Of a stretch of DNA of 64,000 bases, positions 1 to 11,999 are shown in pieces (the first letter of the stretch is position 1; each line of letters opens with the position of its first letter). The translations under genes and the position numbers were made by a program. Origin of the DNA: Theropithecus gelada (taxonomy: Eukaryota; Chordata; Mammalia; Primates; Cercopithecidae); the NCBI RefSeq assembly GCF_003255815.1, contig NC_037671.1, positions 152,140,645 through 152,204,644 on the forward strand, read 5' to 3'. The notes under the pieces are model-generated. The model was not told the origin of the DNA and searched no databases. It saw only the letters and a list, made by a program, of their open reading frames with translations.

Positions 1-492
1 AAATGAGGTCTCAAAGCTAGCTTCTAGACTCCATGATATGTGTACTTTCTAACAATCACACTCAAATTCATGGCTAATGAAAAACTGACTATTCTCTTTT
101 CTGTAAAATTTTAACTCATAATTTGTTGATTCTATAGAAAAGGCCTGTCAAGTATTTAGAAGGTTCATTTATCCATGATGGTTGCACGTAAAGTCTGTGT
201 ATAACTACAACATTTTGTTGTACTATATTGATTTTCTTCATGATTGCCCCAGAGGCCTCACATAAAACTCAGTGTTGCTTCTATATCTGGTCACAGCTAG
301 GAAATGACTTCTTTCAATATTTGGTCCCCAGGCTTGAGTGATACTAAACTCAGAGCTGTTTCATAACAATGTACATCCCATGGATTAAGTTTTTCTTCAT
401 CTTCCCAGCGTTTTAACCTAATTTGAAAACCCTTATTTCAATAGTTTTATGGCTTTATTGTGAACCATTTCAAATTCCCCCCACCCCCCCGC

Positions 493-809
493 CTTTATTT
501 TACTTTATTTTATTTTATTTTATTTTTTGAGATGGAGTCTCCCTCTGTCCCCCAGGCTGGAGTGCAGTGGCACAATCTCAGCTCACTGCAAGCTCCGCCT
601 CCCGGGTTCATACCATTCTCCTACCTCAGCCTCCTGAGTAGCTGGGACTACAGGCACCCGCCACCATGCCTGGCTAAGTTTTTGTATTTTTAGTAGAGAT
701 GGGGTTTCACTGTGTTAGCCAGGATGGTCTCGATCTCCTGACTTTGTAATCCGCCCGCCTCAGCCTCCCAAAGTGCTGGGATTACAGGCGTGAGCCACCA
801 TGCCCGGCC
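493..809 (-). mobile_element. Alu, antisense
   Basis: A full-length Alu read in reverse: T-rich tail (TTTTA repeats) on the left, A-box and B-box regions towards the right, ending in GGCC at 809. It is of AluS/Y type and lies in MTCL3 intron 3, in the sense orientation relative to the gene. Confidence 0.95.
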
Positions 810-3800
810 TCAAATCCCCTTTTAAGGTAGGTTGGATACAGAAGTCAGAGAAATAAACAACACTTCAGTAACTATATAAGTAATATACTTCCATGGAGAT
901 ACTTAACATGGATAAATTGCTAATCTCACAGAGGTGAGTCACTCAAAGTTCAGTCTTGAGCCCTTGGACCAAGTCAAACTGGCCTCTAAGAGTTCAGGGT
1001 TGGAGACTTAACTCTTATTAATATGCTTCATCAGCAAAAGCAACAAAAATTTAAATATACATGTATTAAACAATTTTTTTAGAAAGCCCATTACATTGCA
1101 AACATCCAAATCAATAGATATTTTAGATGCAAACTGGAAATGTACTTAATAGGAGATGCTTAATCAGGTAAAAGCCTGTATTTGTTCAGCACCTTACAGT
1201 TTCAATAATATGAAGTGCAAAATTTCAGCCAATAAAGGAACTGGAATCTGATCAACAATGTGGGGGTGTGTCATACTGTCCTGTATTTTTATGTAAATAA
1301 GAAATTTGAAGTTTATAATAAAAGTTCATTATATTGCACAAAAATAATCCACCAATTTCTGATCTGTGTACTACTTTGTTTCTGATGGGGGCTTGGCATC
1401 TGGGTAAAAGAGTCATTTACATGCAACTGAATATTAAAGATCACTTCAGAGTACATGGAACTGTATATCTAATTTCATTAAAAAATCCAATAAAATGTAT
1501 AATGCCTACATAAATACATCTTTAAAATGCATTCATAACACATGGCAACTTCCTGGAAGACAAGCTTTTCTATGCTTACCTGACACACTCTTTCTTGTTT
1601 TTAATTTAGTCTCTTATTCCTGCCCATGTTATTCAACAAACTATTGGCTCTGAGAAGATATGACTAAAATAATAATGTTTAATTGATGCATCTAAATATA
1701 TGTATGGCCATTTCATTTTAAAATATCAATGACTAATGTTTTATTTTAAAATGTTAAGTAAACTACCAGAACCAGGGGAAAATATTTGCAAGAAATGCCC
1801 CATTAAACTGTCTCTTGAAATGTTTCTTCACTGATTTATCATGCAACATTTCTTTTTCACATTTTATTATTCAGGAAAACATGCCCTATGAGAACCAAGT
1901 GTAGTTACGATCAGTTCTTTATTTTATATAAGAAAATAAATAGGTAATTATAAACATGTAGTACAGAATTTGCCTATTAAAGTTTTCCATTTGTAAAGAT
2001 AATCTGGGTATACAGATATACTCTCAAGGGACTCTAAAAAACAAAAAAACAGAGACGCTGTTAAATTTATAGTACTAATTACTTTTGTGTTCTAGAATGA
2101 AAGGTCATTGTAATAGATAAGATCTATTATACCAAGTGCACAAAAAATAAAAGTCCAAGATAGATGGTGCTATTTTAGTAGGCCAGTTAAGAACCTTCTG
2201 GAGCACAGACTGAAAAAAGTTAAGAAAATTATTTTCTTTTAAGAATCTTGTGTATGGGTGAGGTATGAGACAATATAAGGAGTACAGATTCTGAGAAGAA
2301 AAAAGATCTGATAAACGGTTCTCATCATCATCATCTTACTCTTTCTTTTCTTTGCTCCTCTGTTGGTGAATTCTTTGCTCAAATATCTGTTATCAACACT
2401 TCACCAAGCAGCAGACCTTAAAAGTGACACAACATGACCCTTCTTCTGTTGATGATTACAAGGAGCTTCAAAGCTTTGAAAATAAAGTTCACTGCTACAG
2501 CAGCAGAACCTCATGACAGACAGTGATCCTCAATTTAATTGGAGCAAAAACTCACCTCTCACAGAGAATGCATTGTCTAAAGCCTTCTTCATAACCTCAC
2601 TTTATCCTATTTGTGCATGAACCCATTCTGGCATTCAAAGAGCTACTTGTTGTTTACATGACATAACTTTAACAAAAACCTCTGTCTCTGATCATTTCCA
2701 ATGTTGAAAGATAGATTGCCATTTTCTACAGGTTACAGAAAGGTAAAGGCATTCTTCTACAGTAAGAAAGCATACTGCTGGTAGCAATCAATGTTTTATA
2801 ATTGGGATGAAAATGCTATTAAGATTCAAAGGCAGCATTTGAAGAGGTCCCTCCTGTTTGTAGTTGGTCAAATATCAGCTATTTCAATACAAGCAATGAG
2901 ACGCAACAGATGCCGCTAATTACCTCCATTCTGCCTCTACTCAATTCTTCTTACTCCCAGGTGCCTACTCCATCCTCTGAGGGGCAGAAGATAGGCAGAT
3001 AGATGTGAGGAGGTGCACAGGACCTTGTGCAGCCACCAATCCTGAGAGCAATTGGTCAATACCTTTGAAGCTAGTTAAATTTTTAGTAAACAGTTCTAAA
3101 CTCTAGCAGATGGTCTATTGGTCCCAGTGGTGCTGTTCAACATCTATATGACTCCATATAAAGATCTAAAATCTTGGAATTGGAGGATTGCTTCTCTCAA
3201 GTATATTCTACTTAATATTTTATGATTTTACTCTATAACTAGTGTCTTTTCTCTTAATGGAGAGCTTGGCCTGGTTCTACTTTTCTCCTTTAAAAAAATG
3301 ACATGAAGGGATAACAATTCATCTCTGACCAAATTAACCAAGTTGGTTAACACTCACCAAGGGCTTGAATATGTTTTCATTTTACAACCAATGAAGCAGA
3401 TGGTTAACTGAAGTTGTTGCAAGTCATCCAAGGAGAAACTTACAACCCTTATCTACAGAGTAAGCCAGTTATAATTGCAGCTCAGTTTTAATATTTATCT
3501 TCTTAGAGCATTATAAAATTATCATTGCAAAAATCTTTTCTAAACGGAACATTTCTGATTTCTAAACATGTTGTTAAACTACTCTTTCTATTTCTGACAT
3601 TTTTCTGAACACTATGAAGGTCAACCTCAAATGGGTAATTATAGAGCACTCCTACAAGAATATTATTTGGTTTTCCTTTATTATGTTTAGTATCCTCCAG
3701 ATCTTTATATTCCATTCTTTCGCCCTTCCTCTGTTTTTTTTTTTTTAAATTTCTGTTCCCCACCACCTTCCATCTTCTCAAATCATGAATGCCATTTTCT

Positions 3801-4469
3801 TAATAAAAGATTACTTTAAAGGCTGATGTTCTGCATATATACTCCTAAATTATTTTTACTTTTATTGTTGTATTCCCTAATCAGGCATTGGCATTTGGTT
3901 TTTTATAACTCTAAGGAGAATTAAATTTCCTCTTTGGTACAAACATCTATACCCACATTGCTTGGTACTGGAATAGCATTTTCCCAACCCAGAATTAGAG
4001 CCCTGAAGGAAATAGTCACCGGGAAGAGTGTGAGCAAAAGAATCAAGGAAATGCATCCTTACAATCTCCTGAGGACATTCCCAAGTTCTACCCTTTCCTC
4101 CTGGTGGCCAGATTATTTTGGCTTTTATTTTAAGATGGGAGAGGTCCCATCGTTCTGGCTAACGGATAGACAGTCTATGCATATTTTCCCCTTTAATAGA
4201 TGTAAAATGAAAATCAGAAAGCTCTTATGCCATTCTTAAGTACAATTTTCCAGGTATCCACTTAAAACATTCACATGACACCAAATTACAAGGCATTTCT
4301 TTTTTATCTCTGGTAATCAAGCAAAGTTTGTTTGTTCTTGAATGTTTTAAATTGTATAAACAAGGAATATGAGAGAGTACAGTAATGTATGAACAGGGAA
4401 TGGCGCCTATGAGACTGATGATGAACTTTCTCTTTGCTTGCTCACAGGAAGCTATCAGATTGTTGCTCC

Positions 4470-4970
4470 TGTGGGTTGAATTCTGTTCTCTCCTTCTACC
4501 CTCCCTATCAAATTCATATATGGAAGTCCTAACCCCCAGTTGCTCAGGATGAAATCTCATTTGGAGACAGGGTATTTAGAGGTAATCAAATTAAAATGAG
4601 GGTTGGGTGTGACGGCTCATGCCTGTAATCCCAGCTCTTAGGGAGGCAGAGGTGGGAGAATAGCTTGAGCCTAGGCAGGTCAAATGAGGTTCTTAGGGAG
4701 GACCCTAATCTAATATCACTGATATTCTTACAAAAAGGGGGAGTCTGGAAACAGAGAGCTACAGGGAGAAAGGCATGTTGCCATGAAGATGGTCATCTAC
4801 AAGCCATAGAGGGAGGCCAGGAACATATCCTGTCTTTACAGCCCTCAGAAAGAACCAGCCCTACTAACGTCTTGATTCCGGACAGAACTGTGAGACAATT
4901 CATTATTTCTGTTGTTTAAGCCACCCAGTTTTTGGTATTTTGTTACAGCTACCCTAGAGAACTAATACAG
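4470..4970 (+). mobile_element. MLT1-like MaLR LTR
   Basis: The start resembles GTTGAATTCTGT and the end matches the typical MaLR tail TTGTTTAAGCCACCCAGT ... ACTAATACAG. The LTR is interrupted by a short Alu-like fragment (4602-4676). It lies in MTCL3 intron 3. Confidence 0.8.
4602..4676 (+). mobile_element. Alu left-end fragment inside an MLT1 LTR
   Basis: About 75 bp match the Alu 5' end (GGCTCATGCCTGTAATCCCAG onward) with no A tail. It is flanked by AAATGAG-containing copies that look like a target duplication. Confidence 0.7.
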
Positions 4971-6546
4971 TTACCTACTTTACTTTTTTTTCTATAAATG
5001 AAAGTCAATTTTTGACATACCTTCAACTGTACATTATTGTTGAAGAAATATATACTTATATCTGTATTAATTTCATATTTGATCTCTTAACTTCAGGGAA
5101 AAATCTTTGTCATCCCTTAAATGGCAATGTTCTGAATTTCATGAGAAAAAGTCTTATATACCAGAAAAAAGATGTTGAGAATCATCAAAAACAACCTTTC
5201 AGTGTAGAACTGGATAAGAGTAGACAAGTAGAAATTACAGGTCTTTTAAAGTCATCCAGTTACTGGTGAAAATAGATCACACAGTTCCCAGTCTCCATAT
5301 TTTTCTACTATAGCACAGAGCAACTCCTAGCTAGTAGCCAAGGATTTCATATCATTAAATTTTTTTTTTTTTTACTATTTTGTTATGTTAAAAAATGTTT
5401 AAAGTCAGGATAATATAAGACAGATGACAAAAAAATAGTTTACTCCACTGAAACTGTATTCTGCAAAGTCCTAACACATATTCTTAATCAGACTGTTGAT
5501 ATTTTCACTGCTACATGGTAGATATATTTTTGTACCATTTTGAGATAAGCACAGCAATGACAGGTGGGTCAATACCTCAGTCTGTGGAAAGATTAGAATT
5601 TTCTTTAGAATTCTGCTGATTCAAGCAGAGGAAATGTTTCAGAAGACAACTTGTGCATTTGCTAATTCTCAATGGTAGTTTTCACAAGTTGCATTGTACA
5701 TGTTCAGGTAACTATCAAAGAAAAGTATAATTTAGTTCTAATTAAATTGCTATTTATCTTAAATCTAATCATTTCTTGATAGATGTTTCTGTCTCTTTTC
5801 TTCTCCATTTCTTTATCCTGATTCTATTCTTTTAGAAGACTCATGGTAAATACATTTGGAATCTTCGAATAGCTGACATGAAGGAGAACTTTGACTCTTC
5901 TACCCTAAAGGGTATAACTAAGATGAACTGGCTAAAGTTACAATTAAATATATCTCATGTAAAAAAAGAAAAAAGGAAAATCTTTAAACAGAGCTATGAT
6001 ATGATACAATTGGCTGCTGTGAAGTGTCTTCAGGGATAGTCACTGGTGATATTCTAAGCATTAGAACATTGTGGGAAGGGGTGGCTTTGCTATAGACAGA
6101 CTTCAAGCAATGACTGAATTAGATCAAATGGACCTTAGAGTCTTTTCCATCCTAAAAATTCATGGTTCTATGAACTCAATAGTAATCTCATGGGGCTAAT
6201 TATTCCCCTCAACTATCACAAGGCTCATTCCTTGACACTCTTGACACCCTTTGCATTTAGTATGCTCTGGAATTTATTTAATTAACATACATTTAGAAGA
6301 CACAGAGATGAAACACAGAGATCAGTCAAAGCTCGTACATGTCGAGTTAGATACAGTGTTTAGGTCAGAATCTTTTGTCGCTACTCATTTATTGGTATGA
6401 AATGGTGTATTTTTTACTATTTGGGAAAGAGTAAAAAATTGTCCTGCAATCACAAAATAAATTTTTTAACAGTCATATTAGTCCTTGGGATTCTTTTCTA
6501 ATGGGCTAAAAATACATAGTACACCATGAAATAATCAAATACTAAC

Positions 6547-6705
6547 CTCTTTCATTTTTTCCAGTTCATTCTGTAAAGCTTGCTTTGCAATTTCAACTTC
6601 TATGAGCTGTTGCCTCAGTTTCTCATTTTCATCTTCTGTTGTTGTTCTCTTTTCTTCCACATTTTCTAATTCATGATGAAGTCTCACAGATACATCCTTT
6701 GCAAC
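6547..6705 (-). CDS. MTCL3: MTCL3 coding exon 3
   Basis: This exon is 159 bp (53 codons, phase 0) and encodes residues 443-495. It begins VAKDVSVRLHHELENVEEKR and ends QNELEKMKE. It continues the coiled coil from exon 2 without a break in the heptads. The acceptor AG is at 6707-6706 and the donor reads AGAG|GTTAGT with GT at 6546-6545. It is too short to stand out as an isolated open frame and was found by matching the expected continuation of the protein. Its base composition is AT-rich, in contrast to exon 1. The next coding exon was not found in 1-6546, so the gene runs off the left edge. The human protein is about 950 residues, so roughly half is present here. Confidence 0.93.
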
Positions 6706-6789
6706 CTGAATTAAGGTGTTTGTAACAATAAAATATAATTAATGACTATATAATAAGGGCTAAAATTTTATTCCTATTGAATGCATTAA

Positions 6790-7060
6790 AACCCAATATT
6801 TATATAGTGCTTACCATGTGCCAGGCATTATTCTACAAACTATACATATAAGCCATTCGCATATATCAATCATTTAACCCTATAAAAATCCCATGAGATA
6901 GGCACTATTACTCCTGTTTTGTAGATGAGGAAACTGAGTCTCAGAGAGGTCAAGGTCACACAGCTAACGAGTAGACACTGCGGGGCTAAGAGGCCTAGCA
7001 ATCTGGCTCTAAATTTTGTTCCCTTAACTTCTGCACTACCCTGTGGTAACAAATGTTGCA
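6790..7060 (+). mobile_element. MIR
   Basis: It contains the MIR core: GTAGATGAGGAAACTGAG, then AGGTCACACAGCTAACGAG and GCAATCTGGCTC. It is an ancient copy in MTCL3 intron 2. Confidence 0.85.
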
Positions 7061-7335
7061 CTGGATTTTATCACATGTAGAGAAATTTCACAAATCTCCT
7101 TTACTTCAACAAAACTATGAGGTAGATGTTTCTATTATAATCTATGTTAAAGAATGAAAAATTGAAGTTTTTACAAGTAGTGGGTTGGGCTTGAATTTCA
7201 ATCTTATAACTAGAATTCCAGTTGCTTAATGTTAGGAAACATTTTAGTCCTTGCGATTATTACTTTTTGAATGACTGTGCATTTTTGCCTCATGTTTTGA
7301 GATTATCCTGGAAATTCTAGCATTTGGAAGAAAAG

Positions 7336-7593
7336 TGGAGCAGCCTGGTATAGAGGCTTAGGACACAGGTTGTGATTTTGGACTGAGTGGAGAGTGAGCC
7401 TGGCACCTATTAGCTGTTTTTCAGGCCTGGGCACTTAACCTCTGTAAAAGGTGTAGCTTCTGCAGCTGGAAAATGGTGACTGAATAATCCCTACATTGTA
7501 GGATTTTTTTCCCTTGAGAATTACATGAAATAATAACGTATGTAACAGTGTTTGCCACAGTGCTTAGTACATACTAAACACTCAACAAATGTT
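7336..7593 (+). mobile_element. MIR
   Basis: It shows the MIR order: gGCACTTAACCTCTG, GGAAAATGGTGAC, ACATGAAATAATAACG, then CAGTGCTTAGTACATACTAA and CTCAACAAATG. It is diverged and lies in intron 2. Confidence 0.8.
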
Positions 7594-8485
7594 AAGAAAA
7601 AAGTAATACGTCTTTCATAAAATGTTTACACATAGCTTTCTTTAAAATAAAGAAAAATTACATGTGATCTTTAAATCTTGATGAAGCTAATGCAATGAAC
7701 AGTATACTTATTTGGTGCAAGGAGATTAAGTTTGCATTGTCAATGAATCTGCCTACAGTCAGACTGAACTGGAGACCACACCTGTCTAGAAAATGCACTT
7801 GAAGGTTGAGATTTTTCCGCTGGAAGAAATTCTGAAGGAGCGACTTCACTTTAAAAAATGAAATTCTTTCATTTACCTCACGCCAAACAGGCTGCAAGTT
7901 GGTTAGTTGGGGGGTTTTTTTTGTTTGTTTTTGTTGTTGTTTTTATTTTCTCAGGGAGTCACCTAAGTGGCAAGTGCAGAAAAGTAGTAGTCCTGGAAGA
8001 AGGAGGTGGAGTGGACACTTGCTGAAATAAATCTTAACTCCAGAATCTCCCTAGTGCAGTACCTATTTTGGGTTTCAACTCCCCCAGAGGAGTCCTTTTA
8101 GTGGTTCCTGACTGCCCGATTCCACCGGCATTCTCTCAGTAGACAGACTAGGGCAGATCAAAGGCTAGAGCCTGCGCTGTGCCACGCCCTTGCTTCTGCC
8201 CAGAAGGGAGCCTTCTTCTCATCACCTCTTGAAGAGCCACCTTGCTCCCAGGAGAGCACACTTAGCTCGTTTGCTGCCAGGCCCTCCACACACTCTGCAC
8301 TCTTTAGAGCCACCTGCCAGTTCTCTCCCTTCTGAGACCCTAGTATTTTGTGGTTAGCGCTACGAAACTGTGTCCCTAAGGCTCCTTGCCAGTCGCCAGT
8401 GAAGACTTCTCAGCCTAAAGAGTCCTTGGCCAAAGTCCCCACCCGCCGCCCCTGCCGCGCGCCACTGAGCCCCCGCGCCGCAGAC

Positions 8486-8710
8486 CTTGAGGTCCTGCTC
8501 CAGGCTGCGCAACAGCTCCCCGTCGATTTCCCCGGTCTGGGCGTAGCGGAGCCTTTTGCGCTCGGCTTTGCGGAGGCGGTACTGCAGGATCCGGCAGTTT
8601 TTGTTGGCTCTCTCCAACTCGTGGCGCATTTCCTGCAGTTGACAGGCATCCTCCTCGAAGAAAGTGTCCCTCATCTCATCCATCTCGGTTCTCAGCTCAT
8701 CGATCTCGTT
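8486..8710 (-). CDS. MTCL3: MTCL3 coding exon 2
   Basis: This exon is 225 bp (75 codons, phase 0 at both ends) and encodes residues 368-442. It is acidic and basic heptad-rich coiled coil containing NEIDELRTEMDEMRD, then CRILQYRLRKAERKR and a TGEIDGELLRSLEQDLK end. This is the most conserved block of the SOGA/MTCL family. The acceptor AG is at 8712-8711 and the donor GT at 8485-8484 (CAAG|GTCTGC). Translation past the donor leaves the family sequence at once, which supports the boundary. Intron 1 (8711-9179) is only 469 bp. The segment is expected to form part of the parallel coiled coil used for dimerisation and microtubule crosslinking; that role is inferred from paralogues. Confidence 0.95.
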
Positions 8711-9179
8711 CTGAGGTGGTGACAGGCCGCGTGTCAAAATCAAACTCGCTTCCAGCCCTTTCGACACACACCATGCACACCCCATTCCAATTTCAAATTC
8801 TCAGCTTTAATTGCCCTCTCTCCACGAGACAGGAGTGACAAGGAGCTGAGTGTAGAAGAGGAAACTGGGAAAAAAGGCCCACTTTAGGCCCTCTCTCATT
8901 CTCTTACTCTACCTCTCTCCAGGAAAAAGTGTGACAAACCATTATAATTAAAGAAACGGAGGCCCAGATTAGAATTTAAATGAAAACCTCGCGTTACTGA
9001 GAGCAGATTCAGTTTCAAATTTGGACAAGGCCTAGGAAACCCCCTCCCTCCTTTCTTGTTCTCCTCCCTCTTCAAGGCTCCCTAACAGGTTAGCAGCCTC
9101 TCACCCCCGCCAGGACACGCCCTAATCCTCCCAGGCCCACTCTTCCCATCCCCCAGCCGGATACCCCCACCCTCCTCAC
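8711..9179 (-). other. MTCL3: MTCL3 intron 1
   Basis: A short GC-moderate intron with GT-AG ends. No repeat is recognised. The open frame of exon 1 runs about 90 bases into it before a stop, so intron retention would truncate the protein just after residue 367. Confidence 0.85.
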
Positions 9180-10280
9180 CTTCAGAGTCTCGTTTTCCTC
9201 TCGCAGCTTCTCCATCTCCTCCTGCATTTCTTCCTGCTCTTGGAGCTGCTGCGGGTGCGGCTGCGACGAAGGGGGCGCTGCCGCTTGCATGCCCCCGCCG
9301 CTCGCACTGCCCTCTGCGCTCTGCTGGGGGCCCTCCGCCGCCGCCGCCATTGGGGAGGCGGAGGGGACTGCCAGGGTCTCACAAATGGAAGGGGCACCAG
9401 AGACCGGGGAGCTGCGGCTACTGCTGCCGCCGCCGTTCTTAGCGTGCATCTGAGCCGCGGCCGCCGCCGCTGCTGCCCGCTCCTTCTTGAGATGGAACTG
9501 GATGAGCTCAGACTGCAGACATCCTTCCTTCCAGTAGCTCCCTCCACTACCGCTGCCGCCCCCCGCAACGCCGCTTCCGGAGTTTCTGCTGCCGGGTCCT
9601 GGGGTTTTGCCCGCAGAAGAGGAGGATGGCGAAGGGGAGGCCCCCTCCCCGCCGCTGCCGCCCTTCTGCTGAGCGCGTACGCCTTTCACTCGCCAGCCCC
9701 TGGGCGGCGGCGGCTGGGGAGCGCCCCCCTCCCTTTCCCCGGAGCCGCCGCCGGCTCCTCCTCCTTCCCCGCCCCCTCCTCCCCCTTCTCCTAATGGAAG
9801 GGGTTCCCCGAGTTTCGAGGGCACGGACTCTAGCTCCCGAGGCGGCTCCTCGGGCGGTCCGGGCCTCTTGCCGCCCAAAGCGGCCAGGGTCGCGGCTGGG
9901 GCCGCTTCAGCACCAGCAGCGGCCTGGACAGCTCCCGGAGCGGCCCCTTTGGGCGCCAGGGGCGTCGCCTTGTCGGCCCCGCCTCCGCCTCCTCGGGCTC
10001 CGGCGGGCGGTCCCGTGCGGCTCCCGGTCTTGTTACCCTGCTGTTGCTGCTGCTGCAGCTGCTGCTGCCGAACAGAATTGAGTTTAGTGCCGGCCCCCAC
10101 TGGGGACCTGGTGGCCGCGATTGTCTGTCGCAGCGAATTGTCCCTCGGTCTAGCGGGTGACTGAGCTCGCTGCTGCTTTCTGCTGCTGCCCTCCGGGTGC
10201 AGACGAGCCTCAGTGGCTGCAGCGGCGGGAGGAGCTGCTGCTGTGGCAGGGGCAGCGCCCCCAGTCGGTGGCTGACTCAT
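9180..10280 (-). CDS. MTCL3: MTCL3 (SOGA3) coding exon 1, with start codon
   Basis: This exon encodes residues 1-367 of microtubule crosslinking factor 3 (SOGA family member 3), which I recognise from the N terminus and the coiled-coil start. The ATG is at 10280-10278 on the minus strand, with G at -3. The donor reads GAAG|GTGAGG, with GT at 9179-9178, and the exon ends in phase 0. Visible features are an RAQSPARP motif (residues 38-45) shared with other SOGA/MTCL proteins, polyQ (72-81), Gly-rich blocks (165-180, 238-247), an Ala run (269-276) and a Gln/Glu-rich start of the coiled coil from about 343. There is no frameshift or premature stop. Family knowledge: MTCL1 and MTCL2 bind and crosslink microtubules through coiled coils; MTCL3's own role is less well known. 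The exon is very GC-rich, unlike the surrounding DNA. The gene assignment is confident; function is inferred from paralogues. Confidence 0.95.
9906..9935 (+). promoter_or_regulatory. Split RE1/NRSE-like half-sites within exon 1
   Basis: TTCAGCACC (9906-9914) and GGACAGCTCC (9926-9935) match the two half-sites of the REST element in the correct order and orientation. They are separated by 11 bases instead of the usual 2. The right half has one change from the common GGACAGCGCC. It lies in coding sequence, so chance is possible. Confidence 0.3.
10038..10067 (+). repeat. MTCL3: Interrupted CTG/CAG trinucleotide tract in exon 1
   Basis: CTG repeats on the plus strand encode the polyglutamine stretch (residues 72-81) on the minus strand. 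The tract has one TTG and one CAG interruption, the latter giving the Leu inside the Gln run. It is short and interrupted, so it is expected to be fairly stable. Confidence 0.85.
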
Positions 10281-11999
10281 GGCTAGGAAGAACCTACCAG
10301 ATGCGATTTGGAATAGCCCATTACTAGATCATCCTCTTCCCTCTTCACCGCCGCCAACCTTCCTTCCTAAGCTGGGGCAGAAACAAAAGGAGAGAAGAAC
10401 ACAACATGTCTGCGTTGTTGCACAGCAAAGGGTGATATTGCTGTACAAGAGAAGCCCTCAGAAAATGATGAGATTTGGATGGCGCTTAGTAGAAGCTTTG
10501 ACTTTAGGAATAGGACGCAGGGCTGTCTTTAGGAATAGGATGCAGGCATGTCAATTCTCATTTTGCCCAGGGTGGCGCTGTCTCCATCTCACTCCACCTT
10601 AGCAAAATGACGGATCTGAAAGCAGCTGAACCTTACATTCTCATGGTAGCAGGCTTTGGAAAGGGTGAGATACAGAGTCAGACAGGAATTGGTGGGAAGG
10701 GAGATATAAAAGAAAAGAGATAAAGTCGAAAAGAGGCTTCAGAAAGAAAAGATGTCCATATATTAGAGTTGTCAAATCTCTGCTTTTACAACGTTGGCTT
10801 TCCTCACCATCAAATCCATATGTAAAGCCTAGTTTAGTGGAGAAAGTTTTCATTTAATTAGTATTCCCAAGTTCAATTAGAGGAAAAGAGTTATGATGTA
10901 GGGCTCCTAGAGAAAATTTTCTACGGATAAATGACACTTTCCTAAGCCGGTTCCAACGTTGTTTTTGGGGAAATGCACCCAATTTCCTTTGTAATAGAAC
11001 TAAAAGAAAATATAAATAATGAATGCCTTTAAATCAATCTCAGTTTCAAGAAAACAACAGCATTAAGAATTGTCTATATGGGTTAGTTATTAGCAACCCC
11101 AAAGCTTATCTTTTCCCTTTGGGGAAATAATTTTTAAAATACATTTGGAAGAGTTGATGGTCAGTTCTGCAGTTTCCTAAGTTTCTGGTGATGAATTTTC
11201 CTATGCTCATCCAATTTTGTAGTCCTTATGAATCACTTTAGTTTTAAGTGTAATTGCTAGATAGAAAATATTTTCATTCTTAGCCATCTTCTTACATTGC
11301 ATATCATAGGCAAAGTTGTACTTTTTAAAGTGCCCATTCCCTCCTATGTAGCCATATTCTGAGACAGAACCCAGAAGGCTGGTGCATCTTCCCTCATAGT
11401 GGTAAGATCAATTTCCAGTATATATATTTCCAGGATAAATCCATCACTAGCTTCTTTAATCTGAAAAACAGCAAGCTACTGCCTCATAGGTTCTTCTCCC
11501 TAGGGATCCAGGCAGCTAGTCAATTAGTTGCCTTTTCCTTAAAATTATTTCTGTCTAAAGCAGTGAAAGGGCATGACTAGGCATAAATTTCTGCTTTAAA
11601 AATATTTGTCCTATACAGAGAGGAGGTTACCCTACTGCCAGTTATTTTACTTGCATAATTCTTGTTAACATCTATTTTTAGCATCACAACTTAGCATGCA
11701 GTAATTCCTCATTTTATAAAGAAATATTACCAGAGGATTCCTAATCCACCTTCCTTTCTGTTTCTGGCATCTCCTTCCAACTCACTTTGAAATATAAAGG
11801 TGAACAAAGAAGACATCAGGGGAGAAATTTGCCCATCAACTTATTTTCTACATCTTCTCTCCCAGCCACAATAATACTAGAATGTCTGGCCTAGTTTATC
11901 ATCTTGGGTGACACTAACATGGGCTATCTAACTAATTTATATTGCCAATGCAAACTTATTTTTGTTTTTTATCAGACAGAATAATTCCAGAACCGAGAA
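10281..11999 (-). other. Region between MTCL3 ATG and putative promoter
   Basis: No repeat or coding segment is recognised. It is either a long 5'UTR or, more likely, a 5'UTR intron ending just before the ATG. The sequence immediately upstream of the ATG on the minus strand reads TTCTTCCTAG|CC, a usable 3' splice site. Confidence 0.4.

Larger units (their letters stand above)
1..6546 (-). other. MTCL3: MTCL3 intron 3 (partial)
   Basis: The 5' part of intron 3, open at the left edge. It contains one antisense Alu and an MLT1-like LTR with a small Alu fragment. The stretches 1-492, 810-4469 and 4971-6546 are AT-rich and show no repeat or gene I recognise. I looked for a following MTCL3 exon on the minus strand and did not see one. 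Confidence 0.75.
6706..8485 (-). other. MTCL3: MTCL3 intron 2
   Basis: A 1780-bp GT-AG intron. It carries two ancient MIR copies listed separately. The stretch 7594-8485 holds no recognised repeat and becomes GC-rich towards exon 2. Confidence 0.85.

Noticed and set aside
1..6546. A fourth MTCL3 coding exon in the left part of the window
   Set aside because: I scanned the minus strand for the expected coiled-coil continuation after residue 495 and found no matching open, splice-flanked segment.
9240..10164. Long plus-strand open frames (up to 184 codons) opposite MTCL3 exon 1
   Set aside because: They are by-products of the GC-rich, stop-poor exon on the other strand. Their translations are Arg/Ala/Pro-rich with no family likeness.
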